Assembly (NCBI GenBank): GCA_008477525.1
Contig: SPDT01000001.1
Location: 1,240,001 to 1,304,000 of the forward strand
DNA from: Hypomyces perniciosus
Taxonomy: Eukaryota; Ascomycota; Sordariomycetes; Hypocreales; Hypocreaceae
Reading direction: 5' to 3'
DNA: 64,000 bases
Positions 39,955 to 52,377 of this stretch are shown piece after piece. Each line of letters starts with the position of its first letter. Positions within the stretch are counted from its first letter, which is position 1. The notes beneath the pieces were generated by a model. It was given only the letters and a program-made list of their open reading frames with translations. It was not told where the DNA came from and searched no databases. Both the position numbers and the translations under genes were made by a program.

Positions 39955-40455
39955 TGCCGCGAAATGATCACCAACCACCACTTTGTTTGGATGGAATAAC
40001 TAGATATTCATGGAATCAGATAGAGAGATTGACAGACTTCCGCTGTCTTGAATTGAATACTTGTGCCAAATATAATATGCAACCTACACTATCACCTTCA
40101 ATTCCCGAGGTGTAAACATCACTTCTGCTAGCTTGATTCGGCGATTTGGCACACTTACAGAACTTCCCGTATTGCCCAAAAACACATGCTCAGATACCTG
40201 TCATCTAGTCTGTGCTCGTGATCTGATCTGATAGAAATAGTGGCCTTTCATGCCTGTTAGAGCCGCGCTAACTTTTTAAATTGTTTGAGTCTTGGCTAGG
40301 TATGGGTATTTGTGTGATTCAACCATGCCTTTAATAAGCTTCTTCTAAGCACGGAGGCTCATCAGCAACCCCATGTACAGATGAGAGAAGGTCACGACCT
40401 GTAGGCCTGTTTGGTGGGTTTGTATACATGTTAGGTATCCTGTATCTACTCGTAC
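39955..40455. other. Region downstream of the HET gene
   Basis: About 500 bases of ordinary composition lie between the HET stop codon and the solo LTR. They probably hold the 3' untranslated region of the HET transcript. No gene, repeat or RNA was recognised. Confidence 0.5.
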
Positions 40456-40460
40456 GCTAC

Positions 40461-40838
40461 TGTGACGATCCGGGTTGATTCTCAAGGGATAAACCGAGGT
40501 TCGTGGGTTTATGTTGACAGAGAGGTCAGGGATGAATACTGAGCAGGGTAACGTAGTCACGATTCTGTAGAACAGGCGGTTCTAGCGAATACAATTATTA
40601 ACGACTATCTAAGTAACTATAGTAAATAATTGTGACTTATCTAGTCTTATATATAAAGGAGATATATAGTGAGCGTACTTGGATCGTTTGGATCACAGCG
40701 ATCCTGGATCATGGTTCCGTGCAATGATCCTCCTTATGGGATCGTGATTGTAGTGGTGATCTGCCGATGATTGGTCAAAGGTTCCGACGTTCTACCGTGA
40801 TCCCGTGACCAGGTCTTCGACATGGTCGGGTCGTGACA
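40461..40838. mobile_element. Solo LTR, 378 bp
   Basis: The element starts TGTGACGATCC and ends GGGTCGTGACA, with the 5-bp duplication GCTAC at 40,456-40,460 and 40,839-40,843. TG...CA ends with short inverted repeats and a 5-bp duplication are typical of an LTR left by recombination. A TATATAAA box at about 40,650 could be its promoter and would imply plus-strand transcription. It resembles none of the LTRs of A to E. It shows little sign of RIP, perhaps because it is short or recent. Confidence 0.9.
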
Positions 40839-40843
40839 GCTAC

Positions 40844-41378
40844 TTCAAGAAAAGATTGGACCGAGCTGACAGGTTAAGTCGGTAATCGTGATAAATGAAA
40901 TTCCTTCGGCGTTACGTTAACCGCTCTGCGTCATGACAAATAACACTACTTCGTATTTCATACTATACGCAGGGACCTTTGGCTTCTCTCTTTTCTCAAA
41001 AGAGGGTCCGCCGAAGCGGCGACGCAACTAACCTGCCTGTCTGACGACTCTTGGACTTACACCCCCGACCCTATAGTTTCCGGAGGAAAAAAAAGCTTTC
41101 CCCGTTTACATAGCTACTTCCTCTGCTCGTACGAGTACTCTGGACAAGCAGTATTACCAAGCAACTAGCTGATCCATTCCTCGGCGGAGACAACAACTAC
41201 TCGTACTCATAAGGTGGGCCCTTGAAAATCCTTTTCTTATAATTGTGAGTTGTTACAAGTAATATTTCAAGGGTACCTGTCGGCCATATCTTCACTTTTC
41301 CATGCAATCTTATCTATGGCTTCCGGATAAAACGTTTCCCCGCTAGAATGGTTTATCTCCTGCACTGAGGCTCCACGA
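40844..41378. other. Intergenic region with a 9-bp inverted repeat
   Basis: No gene was recognised. CCCTTGAAA at 41,219-41,227 and TTTCAAGGG at 41,265-41,273 form perfect 9-bp inverted arms around 37 bases, which could be a small hairpin or a chance pair. A run of eight A lies near 41,087. Confidence 0.4.
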
Positions 41379-41564
41379 TCATACAATCCCGCCAAGTGTT
41401 ACAAGTGGTCTATAATTGCTCATCTCATATCTCATCAAGCCATGGCGCATGAACATCTGTTTGCACAGAGTCAACTCGAAGATTTGCCGACCTTGGTTCA
41501 TAGGGTTTTCACTTCTTGATTGCCCGAAGCAGACAAAATCTTGTCGAATTGGGATATACATCGT
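41379..41564 (-). pseudogene. C-terminal half of an unrecognised gene split by the LINE
   Basis: Read on the minus strand from 41,564, the frame goes YIPIRQDFVCFGQSRSENPM, then FELTLCKQMFMRHGLMRYEM, and stops at 41,379. It is in phase with the frame at 56,944-57,061 when the LINE and one copy of the 16-base duplication are removed, giving one open frame of about 105 codons. The product is unknown to me. It is rich in aromatic, Met and Cys residues and has no signal peptide or transmembrane segment in this half. Introns outside the joined part cannot be ruled out. Confidence 0.5.
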
Positions 41565-42405
41565 TTGTTTGTTTGTTTTATTATTTACGTCCACTAAGTA
41601 AGCTAGTTACATAAATCCTTTATAGGCAATAGGATGTTAAGAGCTGGCGGCTTGCGCTGCTGTTTGCTGAGTTTCAATTGATAAAAGAAAAAGTATTAAT
41701 TTAAGTAATATTAATCTATTTCTGCTAAAAGCGGGCTATAAAGGTCTACTTCCTTTACTAGTTTCTGGAAAGCTTTACTTTTTATAAGTTTAAGTAGTTA
41801 AAAGAGGGGGGTTTCTTTTAAGGGGATATTTAAAAGGAAGGGTTTAATTATCCTGTATTCTATAAAGTAGCTTTGCCTTTTTAGTTTACTGCATTTATAA
41901 ATAGATTTTCTGTTATATTTAAAGCGTTTATAGTATTCCTTGAAATCTTTATATTTTAATCTTTCTATTAAAAGCCTATAAAGGATAAAGTATAAGAGTT
42001 TAAGCTTTAAAAGGGAAACTAGGGCCTTAAGCTTTTATTATTTATAGCTTTTTAAGGTCTTACTGAGCTAATCCTACTCTTTTACTTTTATAACTTCTTT
42101 TTTAATTTATTTTTTAATATATATAACTATAGCTTAATTCTGTAGTATAGCAGGGAAAGCCCTGCTTTATTTAATTAATTAATTAGCTTATTTATTGCCT
42201 ATAATATCTTTATATCTTAAAACTTATAAAATAAAGGTTTTGCAGGGTAAAATATTTTATATTAGTTTTTAAAAGTATATATATACTTTTTATAAAAAAG
42301 GGGGGGGTTTATTAAATAACTTATTAATAACTAATAAATTATTTAGGAAAAGATAGGTTATTTAAATTATAGGGTTTTTTTTATATTTAGCTATTAGCTT
42401 TATAG

Positions 42406-42631
42406 TGTAATGGGTATAGCCTAACTGGAAAGCACGCAGTTAGGGCACTTCTGTATTGTCTATCTATAGCTGAAGGAAGGAAGCTCTATACTAGCTATGT
42501 ATGCGTTATATAGTTGTGCGTATAGGGTTGTGGCCGAGGTGGTTTCCTAATTAGGTAAGCGGTCTAGTATTGGTCGTATTTCCGGATTTGGCGTAGTCGT
42601 GATTCCGGGAGACATGGCCTAGCCTGTGACA
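42406..42631 (-). mobile_element. Solo LTR of the element A family
   Basis: A 226-bp copy of the A-type LTR starts TGTAATGGG and ends CCTGTGACA, with the 5-bp duplication TATAG at 42,401-42,405 and 42,632-42,636. Length and orientation equal those of the LTRs at 888 and 6,100. It is less mutated than the surrounding LINE, so it is a later arrival. Confidence 0.95.
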
Positions 42632-42636
42632 TATAG

Positions 42637-43107
42637 CCTTTAAAGTAGCCTATACTTTTATATTATAAACCTTTATATTGCTAAGGCATTTAATATTTAT
42701 AGTTGCTTTTATTTTATAGTAAATAACTGCTTTTTAGCCTATACTCCCTTTAATTTAAAACTTATTAAAATAAATTAAAATTAAATAAAAAGGGAGGAAT
42801 TTAACTATTTTTAAGTATTTCTTTACTATAGTTAATTTATTTATACTTTTTAAGTTAAGATTAAAGAGAATATATAAAGACTTTTTAGCGAAAAGTATAA
42901 GTTTAATAGTTTTACTAATTAAAGCAGTAGTATATTACAGCTTAATTTATAGCAGTTAAAGAAAAAGCTTCTTATTAATATATTAATTAATAAAGTAGTT
43001 TTAATTTAGTTTTATAAACCTTATAGTATATTTAAATTAAGCTTAGGCTAAGGCGATATTAGTTAAGGGAACTTTTAATTCTTTATATAAAATAAGTATA
43101 TTTATAG
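42637..43107. other. LINE sequence between the solo LTR and Gypsy E
   Basis: AT-rich remains of the LINE 3' region. No motif was recognised in either strand. Confidence 0.5.
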
Positions 43108-43112
43108 TTTTT

Positions 43113-46100
43113 TGTTATAACGTGATCGAGGAAAGCTTTTAAAGCAGAAAAAGTGGGATGAAAAGACTAACTAATAGAGCTAACTGAAAGAGAAGTAAAG
43201 CTATATTATATAATGTCATTTATTATAAAGTGGCAATAGCTCTCAAGCTATTGTTAGGTATATCTGTGCAGCTGTCGTTAGGCACCTTTATACTAATTGC
43301 CCCTTTAAAAAATAACTGTATCTTTACAGTTCTGTAAGGTTATTACTCCTTGTCCTTTATGCCTATAACTACCTGTAATTATCTGATTTTCTTATAGGCT
43401 ATTTAAATTAACTTTTAGAGGGTATTGTTCTGTCTTACTACAGCCTGGTAGTCTAATCTTAATGTAACTACCTTATCCTGCAGATCTCCTATTATAGTAT
43501 ATAGCTAATTAATTGCTTTCTTACATATAGCAATATCCTTTTAGATAGCTACTATTTGCGTTTTTAAGTTAATCCTTTATCCCTTTAATTATTTAATATA
43601 GTAGAGGTGTATATTAATTTTTAGACTCAATTTAACTGTCTTACCAGTTATATTTATATAATGTCTTTCAAATACCTAAGGTTTATAGATAATGTCTATG
43701 ATTTTTAATAGTATATTTATTTAGGCCTTAAAGGCATCTAAATCGATATCTTTAAATAATGCAATTAGGCTAAATCTCTTGCCTAGGATTAATATCTTTT
43801 CCTTAATGCCTAATTCTAATAGTAATATTAACAGCTTATCCTAATCTATATTATACTTCCATTTTTTTATTATACTCAATAAAAGTTTATTAATATTACC
43901 AGTATTACTTTATTTATTTCCTATTTCCTTTAAGGTCTATACAGGAATATTTTTAACCTCTATATTCCTATTATTATTACGCTTATAGTCTATTACTTTT
44001 ATATCTTTTAAGGTTTAATGTTTTAATATTATAGATAATTTATTATTAAAGCTTATAATAAATTCTAGGGTTTGATATTTCCTATAGCCTTTAATAGTTA
44101 TAAACGAAGTCCCTGCTTTCTTTAAGGACTGCTTTAGTGTAAATATAACTGACTTTATAAATATTAATAGTTTTTTTAATTCCGCTAAAGGCTTTTTTAA
44201 GAAATAGGCGTAATACTTATATATTATATTATATAGCTCAAGATTTCTAAATTTCTCCTTTACTGCCTAATATATTAAATAAAGGTCTTTTTTAAAAAAA
44301 AGGCGCTTAGCATTAACTATTTAATCCAAATTAAATATTTATTATATATTTTATCTTTATACTATATTGCTTTATAGAGCTTATATACCGACGCTATTAT
44401 TTGCCTTTATTGCCCTATTTACTATATAGTATTCTAGAGATAGTATATATAGTCTATTTATTATATCTGCAATATACTTATAGCCTAAGTCTAGTATATT
44501 GCTATAACCCTTATTGCAGCTTTATATATAGGATTACTGGGTAACATATTTAGTTTATCTAGCTTAAAGGTTAGTAGTATTTTAATTTTCCTGCTTCCAG
44601 CTATTATAACTAGCGCATTACAGCTATTAGTTAAGGATAGTATCTCTATTATATATATCATAATAAAGGTAGAAATAAATAAAATATAAAAGCAGAGATA
44701 ATAATTTGCGATAGAGGTTTATTTTTCTTATTAAATTATAGTGACTACTGTAAATATATTTATAAAAGTGAAGTTTAAAGGGTAGAATTTAAAAGGTAAA
44801 GGAAAAGAAATAAAAACTTGCCTGCTAGGCTATTAAATAAAGAGAAAAAAAAAAATCTTTATATTTGCCAGTACTAGCAGCTATTAGTTTTCTAACTATT
44901 ATTTTAAATAATTTACTTTTACTTTTAGCTTTTAAATTTTGCCTTTTTTACTTAGCGAGTGCTTATTAAAGTCTTTAATAAATGCGTTGACATTTATTAT
45001 AAGCAGGTCTTTATTATACTATTTATTATACTCTGCTGTATAACCCTTCTACTTTATAAAGTATTATAGTTTATTATAATATATCCTTTTAGTTAATAGA
45101 GCTTTAATTTTATAAAACCTCTATTTTTTTTATATCTCCCTTTATATAGACTGCCTTAATAATATTTAACCTTAGTTTATTAAAAAGATCTTTACCTATT
45201 AACGCTGCTTTTAACTATATAATTAAGACGATTAGGTAAATCCTTTAATAGGTTAGTAGTTTAATTTTATATATATATATATTAATCTTCCTTTTTATAG
45301 TTAATAGTTTAATTTTCTGCTAATTAAACCTTACAGTTTACCCTAATACTAAATACCTATAATATAGCTGCAGAAAAACTTTATTACTTTCTGCAAATTA
45401 ATATTGCCTATATATTTTATTAAAGTATCTTTTATACCTAGTATTAATAAAGTCTATTATAATTTTTACTTTTTATTATTATAAACTATATATAAGTTCC
45501 AGTAGTTATTTAGTTTTAATATTACTAGTAAGCGCCTCTTTTAATAAAGTTAAAGGCGTTTATAGGCAGAATCCTATTACTATTTTATGAGGCGAATATA
45601 GTAGGGATATAATAAAGGTATTATTTAATAATAATTAAATTGCTAGTAATACTAATAGTTAATATTTATTTAAAGATATTAAGAAAAAATAATAGATAGC
45701 AGCTTTAATAATTGCATTAATAAACTCTAATTAACTATCCTTTATAGAGTGCTATATAGTAGTTATTATCAGTTAAATATTTGAAGCTATAAATAATTCC
45801 TGCTATAGGTCGCCTAACTACTTGCGATCTTTATTTAATATAATTATAGCAGGAATCCCTTAATTAGCCAGCAACTAAAAGGTAAAGAGAACCTTTACCT
45901 AAAACATTACCCTATATATTTTATATTTTCAAAGGATTCCTTTTTTTTAAAGGATTTGTATATTACTATTAGGATTATATTAAATTTATTAAACCCTAGT
46001 AACTTAAAACAAGAGTTTATCACTAAAATTACTAGTAACACTATAATAAAGTCAATATATTGCTTTTTATATAAAATAAACTCTAGTATAATAGGCTGTA

Positions 46101-49100
46101 AATCTCTATATAAAGGTTATCTAGATTACTTATATATACTATATTAGCAGTAGTTAATATATATATAGATATTCTATTATATATTTAAAAAAATAAAACC
46201 CTTTAGCTTATACTAGGTATATTTAATTCTAAAATACTATATATTATAGGCTATCTTAATAATAAGTTTTATTATAAGGCAGGGAATATATAATCTCTTT
46301 ATACTATCTTTATCTTTATATAATAATAATTTATCTCTATAAAGTTTAAAAGCTAAGCCCTTTTAAATATATATACTATCTTTATTAATAACTCTACCTA
46401 TATACTAGAGTTATATAATAATTTTCTTATATTTATAGTTATTTTTATATCCTTTTATAAATTTATTTTAAATATTATTATATACTATAACTTTAATACT
46501 TAAGCAGGCTATATTAAAGGGGGCTGGAATATCGCTTAAATAATCCTCTTATACCATTAATTAAGTTTATATATTGTTATTTATATAAAGGAGTTTAGAG
46601 AGTATATTAAGTAAAATATTAAGCTTCCTAAATACATCAATTATATAAAGATTATAGTAGGATAGGAAATTACTGGCATTAATAAAATATAGATTTATTT
46701 TTATAATATTAAATATAGATATTGACTTCTGCTTTATAATTAGCCCTATAGCTATATAGTCAGTAAAGATATAAGCAGGTTATTAAATACTGTAGAATAC
46801 TAGATGGTTCTTTATTATAACCTATACTAAATAAGCTATTTCTAGCTTTATAGGCTAGTAGCTACGCTCTGCAAGATTAAATATTTTACTCTAAAAACTA
46901 ATATAATTAATAAAAGACTTATTTAAAGTTGCTATAGCGTTTTTAACGTTAAAGTTACTGTAATAGTAAAAGAGTATAGCCTTAAAGCCCCTCTCTTTAA
47001 ATATATTTATTTTAGTAAATAGGCAATGAATATTATTAATATATACTAGCTTTAAAGATATATAATATAATAAGTTTTCCTATATAAGTTTAAATGCCTA
47101 TAATTATAGTCTATTATCTTTATTATTATTAAGCGATATTGACTTTATAGCTATAAAACACTTCCTTTTAGCCTTTAAATTAATATACCCCTCTTTATAA
47201 CCTACTGCCAATAGCGTAACTTTCTGCCGCTATAAAGGTTTAACCTTTTAAGTATATATAGGAATAAAGTTCTAAATTTAATTAATCGCGATAATATATA
47301 TTTCTAGGTATTTTAATATCGATAGATATAACTATTTTTACAATACATTAACTCAGTCTTCTATTAAAGATATACCAGTTCTATTAACTTAATGCTTAAA
47401 AAAGGTTATTGACTAGTATTTAATAAAAGATTTAGCTAGAGATAAGTATAATTTAAGCTTTTAGAATAGTTAAAAGATTATCTTTAAGTGCCGAATATAA
47501 TCGTTTAAGGTCTCCGAGAAAATAACTATATTATCGATATATATATAAGTAAACTTGCAATAAAGGTAAAGCTGTCAGTCTATCTATCTTTATATATATA
47601 AAGGCGAATTCTGAAATCCTATTAATAGTATATTTACCTGCTTTAAACTATAGTGTATAATTATAATAAATTTATTACAGTAATTAAAATATATTTAAAA
47701 TTAATAAAAGAAGAATTTTATATCTACTATTAATATATATTTAGCCCTTTACAGTAATATAACTATCTCTTTTTATTAAGGCAGTAAATATATATCTATA
47801 ATTATAATATTATTTAAACTTCTTAGATTAATAACTATATAGCTTTTATCTTTACTAGTAATCTTCTTTTATATAATAAAGATAAAAGCTATAAATAGTA
47901 TAGGTTTTATAACTTATAATATCCGACTTACTATATATAAAGGGTTAAAAGTCTTTTTAATAACCTTTTTATTACATATACTTATAGGGTATAGCTTACT
48001 TGCTAGTTATTATAACTGTTAATTATTTATTAATTATATTTTTATTTACTAATTATATTCTACTAGAATTATACCTTTATTGCGCTATATATTATAGTTA
48101 GCGACCACTTATATAAACCTCTTTATTACATTATTAATATCTATATATCTATATACCCCTTTAAGGCTTATAATTTCTTTCTTAGCCATTTAGCTAATTT
48201 TTAAAGATATATGGCTCATTATATATAGTAGTCTTAAACTATACTTTAATATTAATAAAGTCTTTGCAGTATAAATATAAATATTAAAGTTATTTAAATT
48301 CGTAAAAAAGGCCTTATTAAATATACCTGCATTATATTGCAATATAAAGTATTTATTATAATACTCCTCTATTATTAAAAAGTCTACTACTATATACTCC
48401 TTTATAGTAATATCCCGCTAAATAATATTATGTATATTCCCTGTATTATAGTCGAATTCCTTTATAATGCCTAAATAAATATTATAATTAATTTTTAATA
48501 GGGTATTTAAAAAATTTACTATTACTATATATAATATTTTATATAAAATAAAGGCATTTATAACTTTTAAAGAAATCTAACTTTATAATAAAGTATTAGT
48601 TTTAAAGGAGTTTTAAATCTATTATTAAACTTTACTAAATTATTATAAGGGCAGTACTACTATTATAGCTACTACTATTTTACATTTAAAATCTTCTTTA
48701 GCTTTTATATATCCTTACACCTATATATATAGATTTTAGCAGGATCTTAAGGTTATAGTTTATTTTTTAAAGTTTAAAAGGACGCTATATAAACATAGCT
48801 ATTATATTCCTAATAGCAGGGATAGGCCTAAACCTTTTATTACCTATATTTATATATATACTGCACTTTATCTCTTTTTTCTATTATTTAAAATTTTACT
48901 ATAGAGATAAATTATAAATATAGCCTGCTAGTCTCGTTTTACTATACTCTTTAATCCCTTAATAGGCTATAGCTTAACCTTAAATATATAAATACCCGGC
49001 CAAGACTTTAGTTAATCTTTATCCGCGATTAAAGTAAAGTACCCTGCATTAGCTAATGCCTAGAAAGCTATAGTCTATAAGCTAGCCTATAAATATATAT

Positions 49101-52100
49101 TAAAAGAGGTATAAGTGTATACTGTGAATTCTTTTAATCCTATACCTTTATAGATTAGGCGCGCTTTAATAACTAAATCTGCTTCTTTTATTATTACCCT
49201 TACTAGATATTATTTAGCGGAACCTAGATAGTTAAATAGTGCCTATCGGGTAATAAACTATATATAATATATATAATATTTTATTCTTTTAGGGTTTAAG
49301 ATCTCTTTTATATATACTTCCAGTATCTTTAAATATTGCTGTAAAGTATTATTACTGTTAAATACCCTGTAATATAAGCGATATTCCAGGCGCTTAGGAA
49401 TATTTAAGAGTATAGGTAGGGATTTAACCGCTGCCTATACCTGCTTAAATAAGTCCTTTATCTATTATAAATCTCTAAATGTAAATTCGAAATTGCCTAT
49501 AGCTTTATATATTAAATTATCTTTAAGTTTTTAGATTGCAGGGTTATTATCTTTAAATATATTAATATGATACTCTTATCTGTATAGTTATCTTTATATA
49601 TAATATAGGCTTAATTGGCAGTATAGTTAAAATATTAGAACTTTAGTTTATTAGCGTTTTTATTAAGCTGCTAGTTAAGTGAATTTATTAAAATCAGTTT
49701 CCTATAATATTTACTTAACTGACTTTTCTAATTAAATTAATTTAGATTAGTATTTGCTTTATTTACTTCACTATTGCCTTTAAAGGTATATTATCCCCCT
49801 ACTAGTTATTATACTGGGGAAAATAATAAAGGCTAATAGGCTGGCTGTTATTGCAGTTACTAGTATACTGTTTAGCTTAATATACTGCAGCCTCTTTATT
49901 AAGGCTTACTGGTATTCCTTTATCTTTATTATTAAACTATTAATAATAGACTATCCTACTATACTATAGCTTTCTCTTTTAATTTTAATAGCTAGATATA
50001 TAGTCTAGTATATAGATATAGCTTTATAACCTTTATACAGAGTTATAGTGCTAATTGGTTATATATTTGCGATATTACTGCTTTGTCTAATTGTAGATTG
50101 TATGCCTTGGCTAAACGTATAATAGTTATAGTAAATCTGTAAACTAAATTGCTTTATATATATTCCTTATAATTATATATTATTATATTTAACTGCCTTT
50201 ATGCTTAGCTTATATTTATTTTAAATCTATTAATAAAAGTATTAATCTAGTAGCGAAAAGTAGGCCCTTTTCTATATTTATTTTATTTCTATAGATATAC
50301 TATCCTCTATAAAAGATAATCTCTTTTTCCCTGGGGTATTTGGCTAGAAAAAACTAATTGCCTTTAGTTTAAATTTAGCTACCTGTTATCCTAAATATCA
50401 TTATCTGCAATTACAGCCTTTATTTAATAATATATTTAATAGGCTTAAAGACAGGTTATTTTTATTATATTTTCTTTTTCTCTAGCGATATTAATATATA
50501 TACTATTTATAAAATAAGTCAGAAAAGGAGTCTATAAAATGATCTTTATATCTATTCTAGCTATTATACTGTTTACTATAGCAGCAGTCTTTGAATTAAG
50601 AGTAGTATCGCTAATATTAAAAATAACTATTATCTGCTAACTGCTTATTGCGTATATTATAATAATAATAGTCTTATTATATCTTTAAGTAGTAGGTATA
50701 TTAAAACCTTTATAATAGGGTTTTACCTTCTTTATTTAAAGTATTATTTATATTTAAACTACTGTCTGCTAATTGCTAAAACCCTTTATAATATAAGCCC
50801 TAATGCCTAGTTATAATATCTCTATCCTGGCTTTAGTTTTTTAAGCGATTTTTTAGGTCTGCTAAATATTAGCGTAGTTTTTTTAAAGAGATATTATAGT
50901 TACTTAAAGCCTATAAAAGCTTTTCCTTATTATTCAGATAAGCTAGCTGTATTGGGTATAGGGAGAGGAGCAATTACCTATCTAAATAGATATTGCCTAT
51001 ACTTTTATTAAGACTAGCTTTATTTATTTAATTGACTTAATTAATATTATATAAGCTAGGGACCTTTAGTTCCTGGGGTAGATTTTCCCTTTGCCTGCTA
51101 TCGCGGGCTTCTTTATATTATAGGGATAAGACTATAGTATTGTTTTTGCCTATACAGCGATTTTAGTTAAAGTATATAGGCCAGTCTTTAATAGGGGAAT
51201 CTAAGTATAATATAGACCTTTCTAGGTTTATTTTACTTAAAATATCTAATAATAAAACCAGGATTAATATATTTAAGTTTACAGTAGAGTTACTGCTATT
51301 AGGTAGCGGTATACCTAAACCTATATTTAAAGAGGGCAGGGTATATAGTTTTAGTGTTATAGTAGATATTAATTAAGCAGTAGAGAGTAATATAAAAGAT
51401 TATAGAATTTAAAAGGCTAAATTTCTTTTTATATATTAATAGAAATTAATTGCTAAAGGATTTAAAGAGGAGGTATTAAATAGTACTGACTATATTAAAA
51501 GACTTTTTCTGTAAGATTATACTAATAATACTTTTATTAAGTAAAGCAACAGTTACTGCGTCTGCGCCCTTTTTAAGGCAATTAAGGCAGAGACTACTAC
51601 TATTAGGACTTACTTTTCTAAATTAGCCTATACTTATTATATAATAAATAATATTAAGCGCGATCTAGTTTATAGTAGGGGTAAAATATTTAGCTAGTGC
51701 CTTTACATCTATATATCAGCCTTTTATTTAGCGATAGCCTTAATATAGGCTTTTATATATAAAGTTGCTAAAGACTTAATATATTAATAAAAGAGTTTAT
51801 CTTTTTCTTTTAGCTTTTGCAGTATTTACTTAATTATATAAATTAGTTTATTAAGATTATTATCCTAGCTTACTGGATATATATTAGTTGTTTATTCTTA
51901 TAGGTATCGCTTAAAATAGCTTGAAAGTTTATTGAATTTTTACAGCCGCTAATTATCGAAATAATAGATATTATAAATTATACTGCTATAAAAAGGCCAG
52001 GATAGTTAAAATTAGGTGGGTAGTTTAGATCTGCTCTATTCTAGATAAAGTGTATTATTGTTATTATTGTTGCTGGCGCCTAAAGCTAGGTAGTATTGCA

Positions 52101-52372
52101 GTTTATTTAAACTGTCTTTACGATTAAATAGTATTGTATACTGCATTAATTGATGCTATATGCAACTAAAAGGTGAAATTGCTACTAATTGTTATAATGT
52201 AATCAAGGAAAGCTTTTAAAGCAGAAAAAGTAGAATAAAAAGACTAACTAATAAAGTTAACTAAAAGAGAAGTAAAGCTATATTATGTAATATTATCTAT
52301 TATAAAGTAGCAATAGCTCTCGAGCTGTTGTTAGGTATATCTATACAGCTGTCGTTAGGCACCTTTATACTA
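43113..52372 (-). mobile_element. Gypsy-type LTR retrotransposon E, nested in the LINE
   Basis: LTRs of 183 bp lie at 43,113-43,295 and 52,190-52,372, starting TGTTATAA and ending TTATACTA. TTTTT lies at 43,108-43,112 and 52,373-52,377 as the probable duplication, though a T run is weak evidence. A purine tract on the minus strand next to the left LTR (TTTAAAGGGGCAA) and the coding direction both indicate the minus strand. At 9,260 bp it is large. The differences between its LTRs are transitions. Confidence 0.88.
46630..47570 (-). pseudogene. Reverse transcriptase and RNase H remnant of element E
   Basis: On the minus strand, IYIDNIVIFSETLNDYIRHL near 47,530 is the Gypsy RT active-site region, with one catalytic Asp turned to Asn. 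RNase H follows at about 46,870-46,640 with PIKLEIAYLV-VI and AYIFTDYIAIGLI, matching the fungal Gypsy form PTELE-A-LVW...TDHSA. Stops replace Trp and Gln codons. The product is dead. Confidence 0.8.
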
Positions 52373-52377
52373 TTTTT

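Noticed and set aside
41219..41273. Hairpin CCCTTGAAA/TTTCAAGGG as a MITE or terminator
   Set aside because: The arms are only 9 bp, with no flanking duplication and no adjacent gene end.
45956..46147. Open frame of 63 residues in element E
   Set aside because: It lies on the plus strand, opposite the coding direction of E, and is composed almost only of AT-rich codons.
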